This document shows, in pieces, positions 40,101 through 55,100 of a stretch of 64,000 nucleotides of DNA. The position numbers were made by a program, and so were the translations under genes. The stretch is from NCBI RefSeq assembly GCF_028769735.1, contig NC_088171.1, positions 127,075,533 to 127,139,532 of the forward strand. The letters run 5' to 3'. The notes under the pieces are model-generated. The model was given only the letters and a program-made list of their open reading frames with translations. It did not search any database and had not been told where the DNA came from. Origin of the DNA: Zonotrichia leucophrys gambelii. Lineage: Eukaryota > Chordata > Aves > Passeriformes > Passerellidae. The stretch's first letter is position 1, and every line of letters begins with the position of its first letter.

Positions 40101-43100
40101 GCTGGTAAAAACTCAAGCAATACATATGCTGAAAATATGAAAGTTAAAAAGACATGTTTTTATGATACTAATTTCAATGTCTCAAAGCAAAAATGCTCCA
40201 CCCAAAATCACTGAGTTGCAGGGAATGTTTTGCAACTATGGCCTAATTCTTCAACTAGCTACATTTCAACTCTGAATCCAGAATTCTATGGTTCTAACTT
40301 TTGGAGCTAAGCTACGACCTGTAGTTAGACTATTGCAGTTCTTTAAAATTTCTTTTATGCTCTACATAAAACAGTGTAGACTTCCTTAATTTCAACATGT
40401 TCCACTGCAGGGTAGGAGGAAGAAAAACAAAAGAAATCTTACAGTCAGAGATTGCAATTGCTGTCCCAAGACTCAAACAATGCAGATGGGATACTTCTAC
40501 AATATATATATGACAAGAATCATCAAACTTTTGACCAACATTTGAATGTACAAGACTGGAAGTGCTTTAACTGCATGTACACTACAAAACAAAACCACGT
40601 AGACGTGTAAAGATGTGTCCATAGAAACACAGTGGACACAGATTCACATGAGAGAAATGTGCTTATTATTAAGAAAAAAAAAATAGTTCCAATTACAACA
40701 TATTTCTAAAATACAGTCAACAGCATTATAATACATTAATAACTCACAACTGAAAAATTAATTACTAAATTATTTAAAAGACATGTCATTAATAGCTGTT
40801 CTTTTCCTCTTTTGCGGTCCCATCCCTTTTTTAGATTCTTACCAATAAACACTGGACACTCTAAATGCAAGAATAATAAATATCAGAAAACTATCAGTTT
40901 ATGAGACTGAAAATCAAGTCTGCTTCACCAAAATTCCAACTTTGTTGCTGTACTCATATTCCTTTCCCTAGGAGTTTTAAGTTACAACTTGCTCCACCAC
41001 AAAAAAAATTATTTGGACTTGTGAAATGTTGCCCTGATCTGATGTCAGAGTAAAGAATTAGGATGGCATAAACTGAACAGCCATGATCATGATCATCAGA
41101 CTAATAAGGTGGTTTTTTTTCCTCCTGGAAATATTTAATAATATTTTAATATATTCTAATGTGTATTAAAAAAAATAAATCTTTGATACTGCTCTTCCTT
41201 ACCTCCCACTCTTTAGCAGCATCTTCAGTACTCGATTCTTCACTAGTTTCAGGCTCATCCTTCTTTTTTACCACTATAAATCCAGGTTCGCGAAGAGAAT
41301 CCCCAGTGTCTTCTGCATATATTTCTGGACTCCACTGGATAAAGAAGACATACAAGTGATCTGTCCTAGAAAAGTCAAGTTATGACACAGAAAAAAAATA
41401 AGGTAAATTTGTGATGTTTAATAATATTAAGTATTTAAAATTAAAATAAAAATGCTATTTCACATTTTACTAGATATTAGAGACAAATTTGAAAAAAAAC
41501 CTAGCTAGTTCTTTAGGTTTTTTTTTAGTTTTTAAATATATGAAGATGACTCTGGAGAAAAAAACAGGAAGCAAATTGGCAATGGATTAGCTGTGATTTC
41601 ACATATAAGTATGATCTTTCAACCACTTCTGTCCCATTGGATACCTCTGCTTAAAATTGAAATAACTCCCAAAATAAAACACAAAGACTTTTTTTTATCT
41701 TATTTAGAAAGAGTTACATAAAGCCAAACAAAATTAGAATTCAAAAAATGTCTGCATGTTTGTTTTCCCTATGCCTGAAGAACAACTGACCACTTCCAAG
41801 ACATAATCAGAATTATACAAATTGTGGAAAGTACTACAGATGTGGGGGAAGACTGCTGAAAGCATGCAGATGAATATACAAATCATAAAATCAAACTACA
41901 GGCTATTCTAACTATAATAAGTACCAAGATTCAAAGTTACTTTATTTTAAGTTATGTGCCACAAATTACACTGTTCTTCAGTTAGAAGGGCAAAATCATC
42001 TAAAATCACAGGAGGAAATTATTTGTAATCCTAACAGATGTCAGTCTACCTTGTATTTGCTGCAGGTGCACAGACAGAGCACTCAGAAAAAGGACTTGCA
42101 ATGCATCCACTAGTATCTCTTGATCATGGAAAAGAGAGTAAGAGCTAGAGCTTCATGGCTCTGGTTGCAAGACTTTGAATATTCTTTATGTCTTTCTATT
42201 CCTTATGTCTTTCTCCAGAGATATTTGCTATATCTGGGTATTGTATTAGCATGAAGAATAATATTTGAGCCTTTTCTTCTCTCTTCCTTAATAATCTTTG
42301 AAAAACTGAACACTTATAGAACAGCAAGAGATACAGAACTTCAAAGTTTCTCAAAAGTGCAGTTATATTTTTCATGTACCACTGCCCAAAACATTTCTGC
42401 ACACAGGTATGTAGTAACAGTCTCTGAACAGGGTCAGTTATTCAGAATTACCCTTGTTAAGACTGAGGCTCCTGAAGAACAACGATAAAAGGGGAAGGAA
42501 AAAAAAAAGGGGAGGCAAATCTTCCTCTGGCAGTAGCAAAGAATAAAACATTCTGGAAGCATAAGTTTAGGTAAATTCTATCACAGAAGTCCAAAGCAAG
42601 AGGCTGCAGACTCCTCATGGACTGAATGAGGCATCAATCTTAAGTTGTCATGCAAGTATGAAAGTTTCTTTAAGTTCTGATTTTAGCTCTTCAAGAACTT
42701 TGAGTTATGTATAATTATAGCAGTTAGAAAAAGGACATGAAACTTGATGCTTAAGGAACTACAAGACTCTCCTTCCCAGACCAGCTCCTTTGAGAGAAAG
42801 AACACTGAAATAATGCTTTTCTCTCTTTTGTACCACTCGGTGACACAGACAACTGGATTGGCACTAAGTACTTTCATCTATGAAGACTAGCACTCAACAA
42901 GGTTAACACCAAATTAAGAAAATGAACTCCCCACTATGAGAACATAGCTTTTTCTTTACAAAAAACATAGGACACACATTGAATGAATAAAGAACTGATA
43001 CTGATAGTAAACTACCCCATTCAGTTAGAGAGAGAGAGAGAGACAGAGAGAGACCCTTCACAGATGAAAATAATTTCCAAGGAAGTCAGTACAGGCTGAA

Positions 43101-46100
43101 AAAATAAGAAACCTTTCTTCCAAAATATGTGATCAGTTCTGCTTTATGCTGAAGTTAAGTACTTGCTACATTAGAAAATGAATCAAAGAGACAGTGATCA
43201 TTTTAATCAACTAATCCTTACACCATTGCCATATATGAAACATTTATCTGATTTCAAATTAAATACGATACTTCTAGAACAAGCAGATTTGAGTTAACTA
43301 TAACCACAAGAGAACTCCTGGCCCAGACAGGATTAACAGCAGCAGAATTAGTGGGACAGACCTTTGACTCAAAACTTTGCATCCTCTTTACCACTTAAGA
43401 GGTGTTTAAAAGCTGGTGAGTGAAATCACTACCATGGACTCAATTCTACCTGTTGGATAAGTATAATACTTGATATAATTTCAGTCCATCACACATTTCC
43501 ATCCACAGTGGACATAAAAAGACTACTGCCTTTCTTGTTGCAGCCAATTTCAGTATAAAATAATTTTAATTCTGTAATCAACCTTTTCTCCTTTAGATTA
43601 AAGAACCCCACTTACTTCTAATTTTCCTTATATGTTACACTTTCTAGGCATTAAATAGTCTTGCTGTTTTCCTCTGGACTCTCTCCAATTGATCCATATC
43701 TGTCCTCACTGCAGTGCCCCAACTGGACATTCTATGCCATTCAGCTCAAAAGAAAAGACGGAAAAGTGACTTGATCATTGTGGGTAGGTATTTACACCAG
43801 ATGACAACTAATATTTTTTTGTTTCTTTCTTTTCTCCCCACTCTTTGACAAGGATGTAACACCCCTAAAAACCAATTTCGGGCTGAAAAGAAGTCACAGT
43901 TTCCTAGCAGTAAAAATAATCTCAGAACACAAGGCTGTACCAGTGAGTGAGCATGAACAATCTCATGTCTTTGAATGAGTTCAACAAATTCAGGTATTTT
44001 TCCAGTAGACATGCTTAAGGTGGCTCATGGAAAGGTTTTACCTTCCATATACAAGGTAAGACAAAAGAACCCCAGCTAGCTCTTCTGAACTCAGAGAGGA
44101 TTTTTAGAAAGTTTCCAAATAATGAGAAGCACAGATAAAGACAAAAATTTTGCTGCAGAATTTATTTCCTCCACCAGACACCACTTGACTCTTTCTTTTG
44201 TTATTTACTTGCTACAAACAAGAGGCTAAACAGTATAATAAGAAACTACTTGCCAAACTCCCAAGTAACTCAAGTAAATCAGTAAAATGTCTCTAAGCTA
44301 ATGAGGTACTCCAATGGCAAATACAACACAAGCCAATCAACAACATCTTCAGACATTGACCCTTTTTTGTGATCACTTAAGAGAGATTCAGTTGCTGCAA
44401 AATTTTGAATGGTGCAGAAAAAATGAAAAGCTCAAACACCTACTGGCAATTGCTGATTTTTACAGTTTGCCTCTGTCTTACCTTTCTTGTGGAACAGCAA
44501 ACCAGTACTCATGTTTTTTGTCCCTTTGTGCATACTGTTGCATTGTAGCACTTGCTTGAGAAACGAATGTTTTTCTCATGGGTTTTCCAACCCTGAGACA
44601 CAGAAATTTGTGAGATCGATGCCGTCTTTTTTCTTTCATAACAGAAGAACCTAAAAATAAAGACAAAGCAAGCTGTCCATGAGGTACTAAAGAGCTTAAC
44701 AAAATTATTAATTAATTTTATAATAGACAATTGAGGGATATAGGATATTTATGTAAGTAAGTAATGGGAAATGATATAAGTAGTAATAATAACAACCTGT
44801 TTTGTTATGAACATCACAACAGTGGAATTAACTTCAGAGTACAACATACTAAATTCTAACATTCATTTCTGCTTCCAACTACAGATCACATTGTTACAGC
44901 ATTTCATCCATGGAAGTATTCAAAGAATTCTTGATGCATACTCTCAACATTGAATCACCACCCTCCCACTATTAAAGAGTATCCCACATACATGAAAAAG
45001 ATGTTATGTTAGATATGTATTTTGCCTTGATTCACATGTGTCAGAGATGTTGTTAGTTACTTATCACTTACAAGGGAAAACATTCTGGCCTTACTGATAC
45101 AGGATTAGGATGAATTTTATTTTTTTAGCTATATCAAACACCTTAATGGTATGAACACCACCTCAGGATGAAGGATGCTGGATTTTGCAGTACAGGATTT
45201 TTCTCTCTGGTGGTATATTTAATTGAACTCAAAGAATTATAAGACTACCCTCAAGGTCTGAACTGTCAAGTCAGCACAAAGTAAAATAAGAAGCCTTCTT
45301 AAACTTTTTTCTTTACTAGATGATTTGCCAAATCCTCCAGTCACACGAGACTTTTTTTATAGCAAGAAAGGAAAATGTAATTTTAAGAGTTATTAGGATC
45401 AGTTATGACAATAAAGGGTTTATCCTAGCTCTGGTATTATATGTACATACAGATAAGTTTCAGTTTCCCAGGACACATCTTTTCTTTACCACTAAGCACA
45501 GAAAACATCACCTTCTTGCTCTATAAACATTTTCTCAATAAGATTTTTACCATGAAGTTTAGAACAGCACTGTTTCACAAAAGACTATTTTTTTCCTATT
45601 AACTATTTAAATGTGGGACTCCTAATTTTCAGCCATATTTTCAGTCAACATTTTAGAATTATACCTGCACTATATAGTACAGTAAATTAGCCATAATAAC
45701 ATGCATTGTTTGGAAGTATTTTATTAATGTGTAAACTCAAAGGTAAATTGACAGATTAAAAAAATACACTAAAAAGAAACAAAAATAAACAAAAAAGCCT
45801 GTTTCATAGGACTGGCATGCAAACTCTGTGCCAGTGTTAGATAAATACTCTTCAATGACTTGGCATTTTTGATTTTGGTCCTTCAGAGGCAGCAGATTAG
45901 GACTTCCCTGAGCTCAGAGAAGTGGGATTATGGTTCCAGCTATCAGATAAAGTAAAACCAAACAATTTAGCTCTGCTCCAAGTCTCAAAATGACTATTTC
46001 AGATGCTTTTTTAAGTAAGCTCTCCAATATCTTCTTGTGAATTTAATATAGAATTAATGAGAAAAGATTTCAGCAATGGTTACTGTGTCTCATTCATCTT

Positions 46101-49100
46101 GTCTTTCCTTTAAATGTCTGCCAATATTCAGCTAAGCTGTAAATATTTTGACATGTTATCATTAATGATATTTTAACTTGTTTTTACACACACAAAATTA
46201 GAGATTGTTACAATTTCCCCAAAGTATCAACCACATCTAGCTTTATTTCAGTCCACTGGTTAACAAAGGTGTCTATAAAAACAGAAGCCTGGGCAACAAG
46301 AAAAAAAGTAGATACAAGTGAGACCTTTTTAGTTATTCTAAACTTGATATGTCTACTCATAAGTATTTATTTGCATTGCATGACCTCAACATTCAAAACA
46401 AACATTCCGATCATTAATTCCAAACTCACACACCCGACCTCTTCAAAGTTCAAAAAACAATAGTTCTCAAAACCTAAATTCTCGAAACTGCCACAAAAGA
46501 GAAAAAATTCAACTAAGTTCCTGCTATATGAAAGGGACAAAAAGACTGCCTAGGTAAGTTATTGATCCAAAACTCATAGTATGACTACTTCAGCATTGTA
46601 TTTTGAGAAAGGCTACTTGAAAGTGTTTACTATATTTCAAATTTTAAATGACCTGATGTTTTTAGTGACCTGCTGCTAACAGATGTCCTATTCATTTTGA
46701 TGTTTTTCAATAGTTATAAAGCAGATCTATGCTTTTACCTTGGTTCTGTTTCATCATGCCTGCAAAAGCTTCACAAAATCTATCTAGATTGAGAAATATT
46801 ACTTCATAATTTATTCATTTATTTGCATTCTGCTAATACAACATGCAAGAATAAGAGATGGAATAATTCCTACTGAAGTTGGACTGAATTGGTACAAATT
46901 TCCAAAAGGCATTTTGTGCTTTTTGTGTTTTTTACTTTGTACTTTACCCCATCAATTTTGAGGGAGGCAGCAGTACTGCGTGTACATAAGGTTTCTAGCC
47001 AGCACTCTTCTGTAGAAATGTATGCAGACACTTTTTTGGTTATATCTATATTTACTCTGCAAATATACAGATCACATAACAGACAAACAACCTGCAGTCA
47101 GCCAATGATACAACCTTACAAAAAAACAAAACTAAAGCATTCAATGCTACTGAGTTACAAATATTCATTTGTAAGAGAAGCAGCAATTGTGCCAAAGAAC
47201 ACTTAGTTTTCTAAAACACCTGATTTTTCTTAAAGTGACAGCCAGCAACTAATGCTAGCTGACATCCACCAGAGGTATTAGAAAGTAGTATTAGTAAGTA
47301 TATTAGAAAGCAGCCAGAAGTATTAGAAATACTTCTAATATTTAGGGCATAAAAGCCAAATTTACCACAGAATTATCTAAGTATTCATCTGCTTCAAATT
47401 TCAAAATTCAGTTACTTCATTAAAACACTCCAACCCAATCAACCAAAAAAAACCCCAAAAAACCAACATGCAAGAAACCATTATATAAGATTTTGAAGTG
47501 TAGATGAACTTCTGCTAACCAAAGAAACAAACAGTTCAGTTGTCTCTATTAGTAAGATGGGAAGACATCAGACACAAACTTGTGAATTTTTTAGAAAGCA
47601 AATTCAAATTCACCAGAAGCGTACTGAAGTTGTTTAAAGGCACAGCATATTTCTTGGTATGATAAAAACTTGAACAGACTTTAAGGGTAGCTTCCAACTA
47701 ATAATCCCAGGACCCTGATCTTTGCAGAAGAATCAAGGTAGTGAAGAAATAAAACCTAGCTGTTCACTGTATCCACAGTGCTAGCTTCCTAATCTCCCTT
47801 ACTTTTCCTGAATCAAGCTTTTTGGATGCTTAACATTGTTCTAGTCGTCATCAAAGTAAGACAAGATGCAAGTGAAACAGCATTCTGAAAGCAAGAAATA
47901 TTTTCTCCAAAAGTTTATGTAAAGTTTAACTTTGGAGTATCTTCAAGTCAATGAGATACTTAACCAGCACATGGAGAAATACAGTGTACCGAATGAAAAA
48001 AATTCAAAATTTTCATTAAACTGGAGGTTGATAAATTTTAAATCTGAAGGTTAATACTGTACCCATTAATACCCACTGACTCACCTTCTAACCGCCCATC
48101 TCCTGCAGATACAGCTTTCTGGCTGATCTCTTTTTGTGAATCCTGGTGCATGTTTTCTCTTTGTTGTTTTGTTTGTTGCATAGTGTGGGTCTTCCAGAGC
48201 TTGCGGAGTTCTTCAACTTCTGCCTCTGAGTCTTGACTTTGCTCTCCCACTACTTTTCCTTTACTAGGTGCCTCTTTCTTTTGAGAGTCTGTGGTATCTT
48301 CACAACCCGGACATTCCTCTTCCATCTCATTATCTGCTTTTTTTCCTAGTGAGGAACCCTGATCCTTGCCCACTTCTGTCTCCTTGCTGTGCTCCTCACT
48401 ACCCTGTGATCTTTGCAAAGACTGCTGGAGGACATCTGCAGTGTTTTCTCCAGATTCTCGTCCCCCCTTTAAAGACATTTTAGCACTTTCTGAACTTAAG
48501 TGGGTACCAAACTGTTTAACACCTACAACCATTTCGGCACTGGGCTTTAAGTCACTGGCAGCTTCATTGGAGTCTGAAATGACTGTTAAACATTCAGCAC
48601 TAGTCTGGTTTATTGTTTGGACAGATTCCGATGATGCTCCAGAAGATTTATCTTGTCGAAGCTCATCTGAGGAAACAAGTTCCTCCCGTATTGGAGAGAG
48701 TTCTGATTCTGTGAATACATCTTCTGAAAGAGATTCCTCTGTGCTTCTTGGGGCAGTACTAGCACTGTCGTTGCCTGTGTCCCGAACCCTGGAATCCGTG
48801 TCATCTGTATTGCTCTTTGCAGCTTTCTTGGAATGGCCAAGTTCCCTTACTGATAGCTGCTCTACATCTCTGTTGGGCAAAATAAGAATCTTGTTATAAC
48901 AGGCACCTCTAAAGTATCAAGCTCTTTTCTTCACTGTTTTGATCAAGCTCTTAAAAGAAACAAACACCCTAAAAACCAACCAGAGCATTAGTAATAAACA
49001 AGCATAAAATGTGATACCATCATGGTAAACGTGGCTGACCTTTTGCCAGCACAACACAGCAGGGACTTCCCAAGTTCATGACATTACTTTCACAAGAAAC

Positions 49101-52100
49101 TCTCCTATGAAACTAACAAGATTGTGAGAGGCACTTAAAGCGTAAAACTAAAATAAAAACCAAAGTAAAACCAACAAAAAGCTACACAAAACCATAATCT
49201 CTAAAGGAGAAAATCATCCACAGTTTTTTAGGTTTTGTCTCCCCAAGCAGTCAGTACAATTGTACAGACATGTCCCACTCTACAAGGAAGCTGACACCTA
49301 GCTCACAGTTAAGACATGAATGGCAGAAATCACCTGGTCTAACCTCAGATATCAAAGCCAGTAAAGGCAGAACAGTGGGAACCATCAAAGTATATCTCAC
49401 TCTTCTGCCCATAGAAAATACCTGAAACAGTGTTTAATGTCTTCAGCAGGTACCTAACTTTGAGGATATCATTGTTTGGCAAAATAAACCCCAAACTACT
49501 TGATAAAACTGAAGATGCTGATAAATAGTGTAAAAAAAGGCAAGCATAAAAATTTATTTTACCCAGAGGAAATAATCTTGCTTAAACCTGCCTTTCAAAA
49601 TAAACTAACTAGAAATTCTATGACTTTTAGAAGAGGAAGACAAGAAAGGTACTATGAACACGCTCAAGTAAACCTACAGAACTCAAGCTTTTCTCTGTTG
49701 TCAAACAACCTGGGCAGTACACAGCCATCACAAAAAATTCTCATATTTAAACTTACTCGTGACTAGAGTTCTCAATGTCAAATTCTTTGCTATCAGAAGC
49801 ATACCAGCTCTTCCGTTATCTAGTACTAAATGCTTTTAAGAAGCTTGTACATTATTCTCTGTTTTGAAGAACAATAAATTCACTCCACAGTCTCATAAAA
49901 CTTACATTGTATTACTGAGATGCTGTTGAAGTTCAGGATGTTTGCAAAGCACATGCACCGTCTCATCTAAGCATCAACATGAAACTTGCAGTAAGCTGAC
50001 TGAATGATTTTGCTTACAAAGCATGTGGATTCAGCTTTAGAATTCATTACCTATTAGACTAGGCCATTTCTTTAAATTTGCAGGATTATGCTCACTATAG
50101 GTGCTCTTATAGAAGCACAATGTAAGGTTCATGAAATCCATAAAACATACAGTCAGATGTTTTTGTCCAGTTTTAGCATATGGTGGCTTATATATAGAAA
50201 CCATACAACATGAAATTTTAGTTCTAAGAACCAAAGCATCCATGGGGCTTATGACCATTTTCCATACCAACAATCTGAATACTGAAAATAAGATTGATTT
50301 CCCAAGTTTAAGCAAGTTTGACAGTTGGAAAAATTGTGAGAATAGAAGGAGGTTAACTACAACAGCAGAATATGTAGGAAAAAAAAAAACAGTGAAAAAA
50401 CATGATTTGAGTGTCAAATACCTCAAGACACATGGGTCTTGTCAGATCTAGCTGAAGATGTTAGGACTTCCGTTTAGACTTATAAGATTTTTGTTTTTCC
50501 CCAAATGTACAAATATGCCTCATATTTAGCTAAGTCACAAAAGTGCAGGGACTGAAGAAAATGCTAGCAGCTAGTGTTCCACCCACTAGTTCATACAGCT
50601 GACAAGAAAGATAAATCAAATTGGGCATACAGGCCTCTGAATGCAGAGTATGACCTTTTATTAGCAGACACGTTTTCATTCCACATGCTTTCATATTATA
50701 AACAAAAGAGAAAATGCATGTGCTACAAGAGCACAAAAATCAATAGCATCATTAAGTCATTAACAAACTAAGCAGTTTAGAAAAATACTTGTTTTGCAAC
50801 TGCAATAACATGACTCAAGCATAGAGTTATCTAAATCTTTCCACTGTCTATCAATTGAAATAGGAACTGCGAGCTACTTTTTAAAACTCAGTCTGGAAAA
50901 TAAACTTCCAGAAAAAAAATATGCTGAAGGCATCATCATTCTACATCAAAAGCCCCAAAAGTACTACTGTAGCAACATGTATTTCAGTTGCCTTTCAACA
51001 GACACATGACATTGGGCAGCAAACAAGACCATGCCAAGATACCTGTTCATTCCCAGGTTTATGACAAAACTGAGCTCCATAAATGGTATGAGGCAAGTTA
51101 CTACTTCTGAGTGTCCATACAGTTAAGATTATCAAGAAAGACGTGCTTAGGATACTACCTATTTAAACTGTAAGAGGATATTTTTTATGAGTCACTGATT
51201 ATCTTAAAAAATGTAACTATTTTAAGTAGGGTATAGCATTACACATCAAGCAAACAGCTTTTCACTCTCCTGGTAAAAGAAGCCCACTTCCCTACAGCTA
51301 GATAATTGAGGCACTCTGCAAATGTTTGTGCTTTATGGGCTATGAAAGGTAAAGGTGACATGATTTGTTTTTAATTTTTTTGGATTTCAAGATAGATTTT
51401 ATCTTTTTATGATGACAATATAAAAGCTCGCCATAGAAAAACCAGAGAGAACGGAACAAAGATTTCTCTAATGCTCTTCAAATTTGATTTTAAATGTCTG
51501 CTGCACTAAACACCAGTGCTTAGATTCACCAATACAAATTTACTGTTTACGCCAAAAAAAGACTATACCTAAGGTGAATATGCAGTCCCTCCCCTAGCCA
51601 TAAAGGGAGAAAAACATACTCCTAGGCTCAGGATAATATATACAAATCTTAGAAAATTAGTTTAAATTATTTGTCAGAGCAACAAGATTGAGAAGCAAGT
51701 GAAAAATGCTAAATAATAAAAATTTGTACCTAAAATTGTCAAAGCTGCACTTTCTTATTTTGAATACCAGTTTTTAAATTATTGAAGAACCAAACAACAT
51801 TGACTACTGTTTCCATAGCAGGGAAAGGACAAAAGAAATTATGTGGTACTGCAGATCTCTATAAGAGACTACTGGAGAAAATTAGTATCCATGTATACAG
51901 AAGAAGATTTATCCTGCATCATATATAGGATGTGAGAACTGAAGGCAAAGCAAACTTCCTATAGGATCTTTCCAAGCCAATCTTTGATATTCTTTCCTAA
52001 CAAGAAAAAGAAGGAAAATGCTGGTTTGCTAGTTTTGTATGGTCAACAATGTGGCTACAGGTCAGATTTACTCAAAGCTTTACAAATACTGTTCTATCTT

Positions 52101-55100
52101 ACATGCTTAATGACTCCTTAATTTTGCTGTCCACAATTTCCTTATACAGAGCAGCTGACATCACTTCTTCCATTGGACACATGATGCCATATTCTTCACA
52201 GCCATTCTCTTGGACCAGAGGATCCATTTTATGAGGATCAAACATTATATTATTTGGCGTCACTAGCAGCACACCATTGACCGTACCCTAAAATGAGAGG
52301 GAAAAGAAGTGGTAATTTTTCTCCTTAAAATTTCAGCTTATTCTTCATTTTTCAGTGAGAAAAAGGTGTTTTCTAATTTTTTTTAATAAAGCCATTTTTA
52401 ATTTATTTTTAAGCAAGCTGTTATGCTACTAAGTCACTGTTAAACACAAGAAACTGTAACTTTTTATGGGGAAGCAAATTAATACCACCTGCTTTCCCAA
52501 AATAAAACAGTTTTATTCCTCACAAGTAATCAATAACTGGTTTTAGTAACATAAGAGAAACCTTACACACTGAAGAACACACTAAACAGCTCCTCTGAGA
52601 TAAGGAGACATCCTTCCCACATAACCACAGGGACTTAACTGGTAGGTTTGAAAGCAATTTTTGTCTAAAACTTGACTCTTAAGTATTCTGTCTCACTTTC
52701 TAGTATTTATTTAGAGAGACCTTAAAAACCTATTATTTATCCTAATTTATTTTACACAAAAGTAACAGAGAGGCTGATGCAAATCCTTCTAACTTAATGG
52801 ACACGATGACTGATTGAGAAACATTTACAGAATGAAACTAGAATAAAAAAGACTCAAGATTATCAAAGACGAAACTTTGGATGGTTTTAATCACAATGAT
52901 ACTACTGCAGTACACGAATGCAAGCAGAGCTTAAAATTTAACTATGAAAAACTTTGAGGTTTATATTCATACTATGAATTGTAGGGTTCTTATACAATAC
53001 AAGTATAAAAACAAAGTTAATTTACAATATGTTCAATTCTGTTTGAACAAAAAAGTTAGAAACACATGCAAACAGTGATTGCCTGCTAAAGAAATTAATT
53101 TAGCTGTTGGAACAGTGGAGTTTGAGCTAAAACTATGAACAGAAGAAAACCTAGCTTTAAGTAGAGTGACAGGAACACTTCAGTTACAGATGTTGACTCC
53201 TAAAGACTTTACAAATCTTGTCAGTCATTCCAAATTTTCACGCAAGAACTCAGTTCACATGCTGTTGAAGGAATTAAATATTTACCTTACTGATAAAACA
53301 TTCATAACTATTATTAAGGGTGTGTATTGGAGGAGACTGTTTTCAATTTGGTTTTGAGAAGACATTAGCACAGCACAAACACAGATACAGTTCTTCTAAA
53401 CTGGAGAAATTTTGTTCCCAGGTGATGGTTGATGACCTTCACAGTAGGAAAACAAAGATTTTTACCAACCAGTAAAAACAAAAGTGCAAGTTATAAAAAA
53501 ACCTCAACCAAAGCAAAAGTGTTATTAAAGTCTCAACAATGACCAATGCTATTTCTAGTACAGAAAAATGAAGACATGTCTCAAAAGCAACCCAAGCATC
53601 TGTGTTTGAGTCTTTTAGTCATTCAGTGCTTAATCAGATTTCATATACATCTTTTAGAGTGCAACACACGTGCTGAAGACTTTGAAGTCAGCAGAAGACA
53701 GCTACATACTTCCAAGGTGTTTAAAGTACTGAAACAAGGCTGTTACGGCCATTTCTTTCCTAGCCCTGTATTGTGGAAATGGACTTTCAAGGTTGTCCTC
53801 CAAGAGGATAACTGTCAAGAGAAGTCTACATTTTGTTATATCTATTGTAGTCTACAAACAAATTTAACAAAACTGCAGAAGTCAACGAGTCTACTCAGAA
53901 TGACTGCTTCTCTTTTGACAAATATAACTTCTGTCAATTCAGTGCATAATTAAAACAAAAAAGCAACAGCTTTTCTACATTTGAGCTCTTTCATCAATGG
54001 TCATGAAAATGGAATTTTATTAATACTCTCTAGATCTGACCCAGAAATTGTCATAGTCTTGCTCGCAGTTGGATTAGATGATCACTGTAGGTCCCTTCCA
54101 ACCAAAATATCCTATTCCGTTCTTTCACTGCCCAAATACTGCATGTGGATCTTCAAAACAGCCAGGCTGAAGAGAAAACAGTAAGGCTGTATGACTGCTC
54201 TATCTGAAGGATTTAAGTGTTCAACACCAACTTCCACAATTAGGTATTACTCAGTAGAAAAAACCAGTAACTGAGCTCACTAGAGAGCTCTTCATTTCCA
54301 GAATAATATGGTCCTCATTTGTCCGCTATCTCATGAACCTTTCTCAATAAATTAAGTTCACAGGAAGTGCTAAAGCTTTTGAGGCAATAAAGAGATGATA
54401 TTTTTCTGTCAAGGGATGTGCTGTCACAACTAAGATATCATTTGTGTCAACAAACTCCAATGCTTTATGACTTGCTTTCAAGAGCACAGATAAGACTGCC
54501 TCAGCTGAAAGCACAGGCCCAAAATTGATTAAAGAAAAAAAGCTTCATATGTTTGACATGGCTCATCTGAATATTTGAGTCACATCTTCAGAATAATATG
54601 TATGAAGAACCAGTTCCACATAAACCACTAATTTCAGTTGTCTTGCTTCAGAATCAGTTTGAGCAGTTCAGAAAACACCAACTTACCCCTCCCAAAACCC
54701 ACAAGCCAGGCTTGTTAGTATCTTAAGCAAACACCGTGATATCAAGGACAAAAATCTGTGCGTGTGCAAGGCTACTCACTATATAAGAAAAAGAAGTTTA
54801 AGAGACCTTCTATTGTAAACAGAAGCTTCCTAGAGAAGACTGACAATGATCCACCTAATGGCAAAGAATCCCAAACTGGTACATTGAATAGAATTAAGGA
54901 TTAAAGCTTACCTCTGCAGCCTCAAAGACACAGCTAGAAATAATAAAAACTTATCTTGACCTTAGAAGAAACCCTCAACACCAATAGGTAGGCAGGTATT
55001 CAACATGAAAATTAATTGGAAAGTGTATTTCCATGTAAAATTTACTACAGCAATAGAAATTGAGAATTCAGACCTAGCAGACTTTTATCTGGATTTGACA

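Larger units (their letters stand above)
24395..41202 (-). other. OXR1: Large OXR1 intron, 16.8 kb, with internal first exon and repeats
   Basis: GT-AG intron of the long transcript (donor GTAAGG, acceptor CAG). It contains a Myb/SANT-like pseudogene fragment (25.15-25.44 kb), two CR1 copies (27.3-28.2 and 30.7-31.2 kb) and the alternative first exon of the short OXR1 transcript (33.8 kb) with its candidate promoter. The rest, including 34.2-41.2 kb, is AT-rich DNA in which I recognise nothing. Confidence 0.85.
41366..44481 (-). other. OXR1: OXR1 intron, 3.1 kb
   Basis: GT-AG intron with donor GTAAGA. It contains a (GA)n microsatellite (43,027-43,053) and an old CR1 fragment (about 43,560-43,740). 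Confidence 0.85.

Noticed and set aside
48366..48899. A 177-codon open frame on the + strand
   Set aside because: It lies opposite the OXR1 785-bp exon and arises from the codon bias of that exon. The minus strand is the real coding strand, as shown by homology and splice phases.
53546..53953. A 135-codon open frame in an OXR1 intron
   Set aside because: The translation resembles no family I know and there is no supporting signal. Chance is likely in 8 kb of intron.
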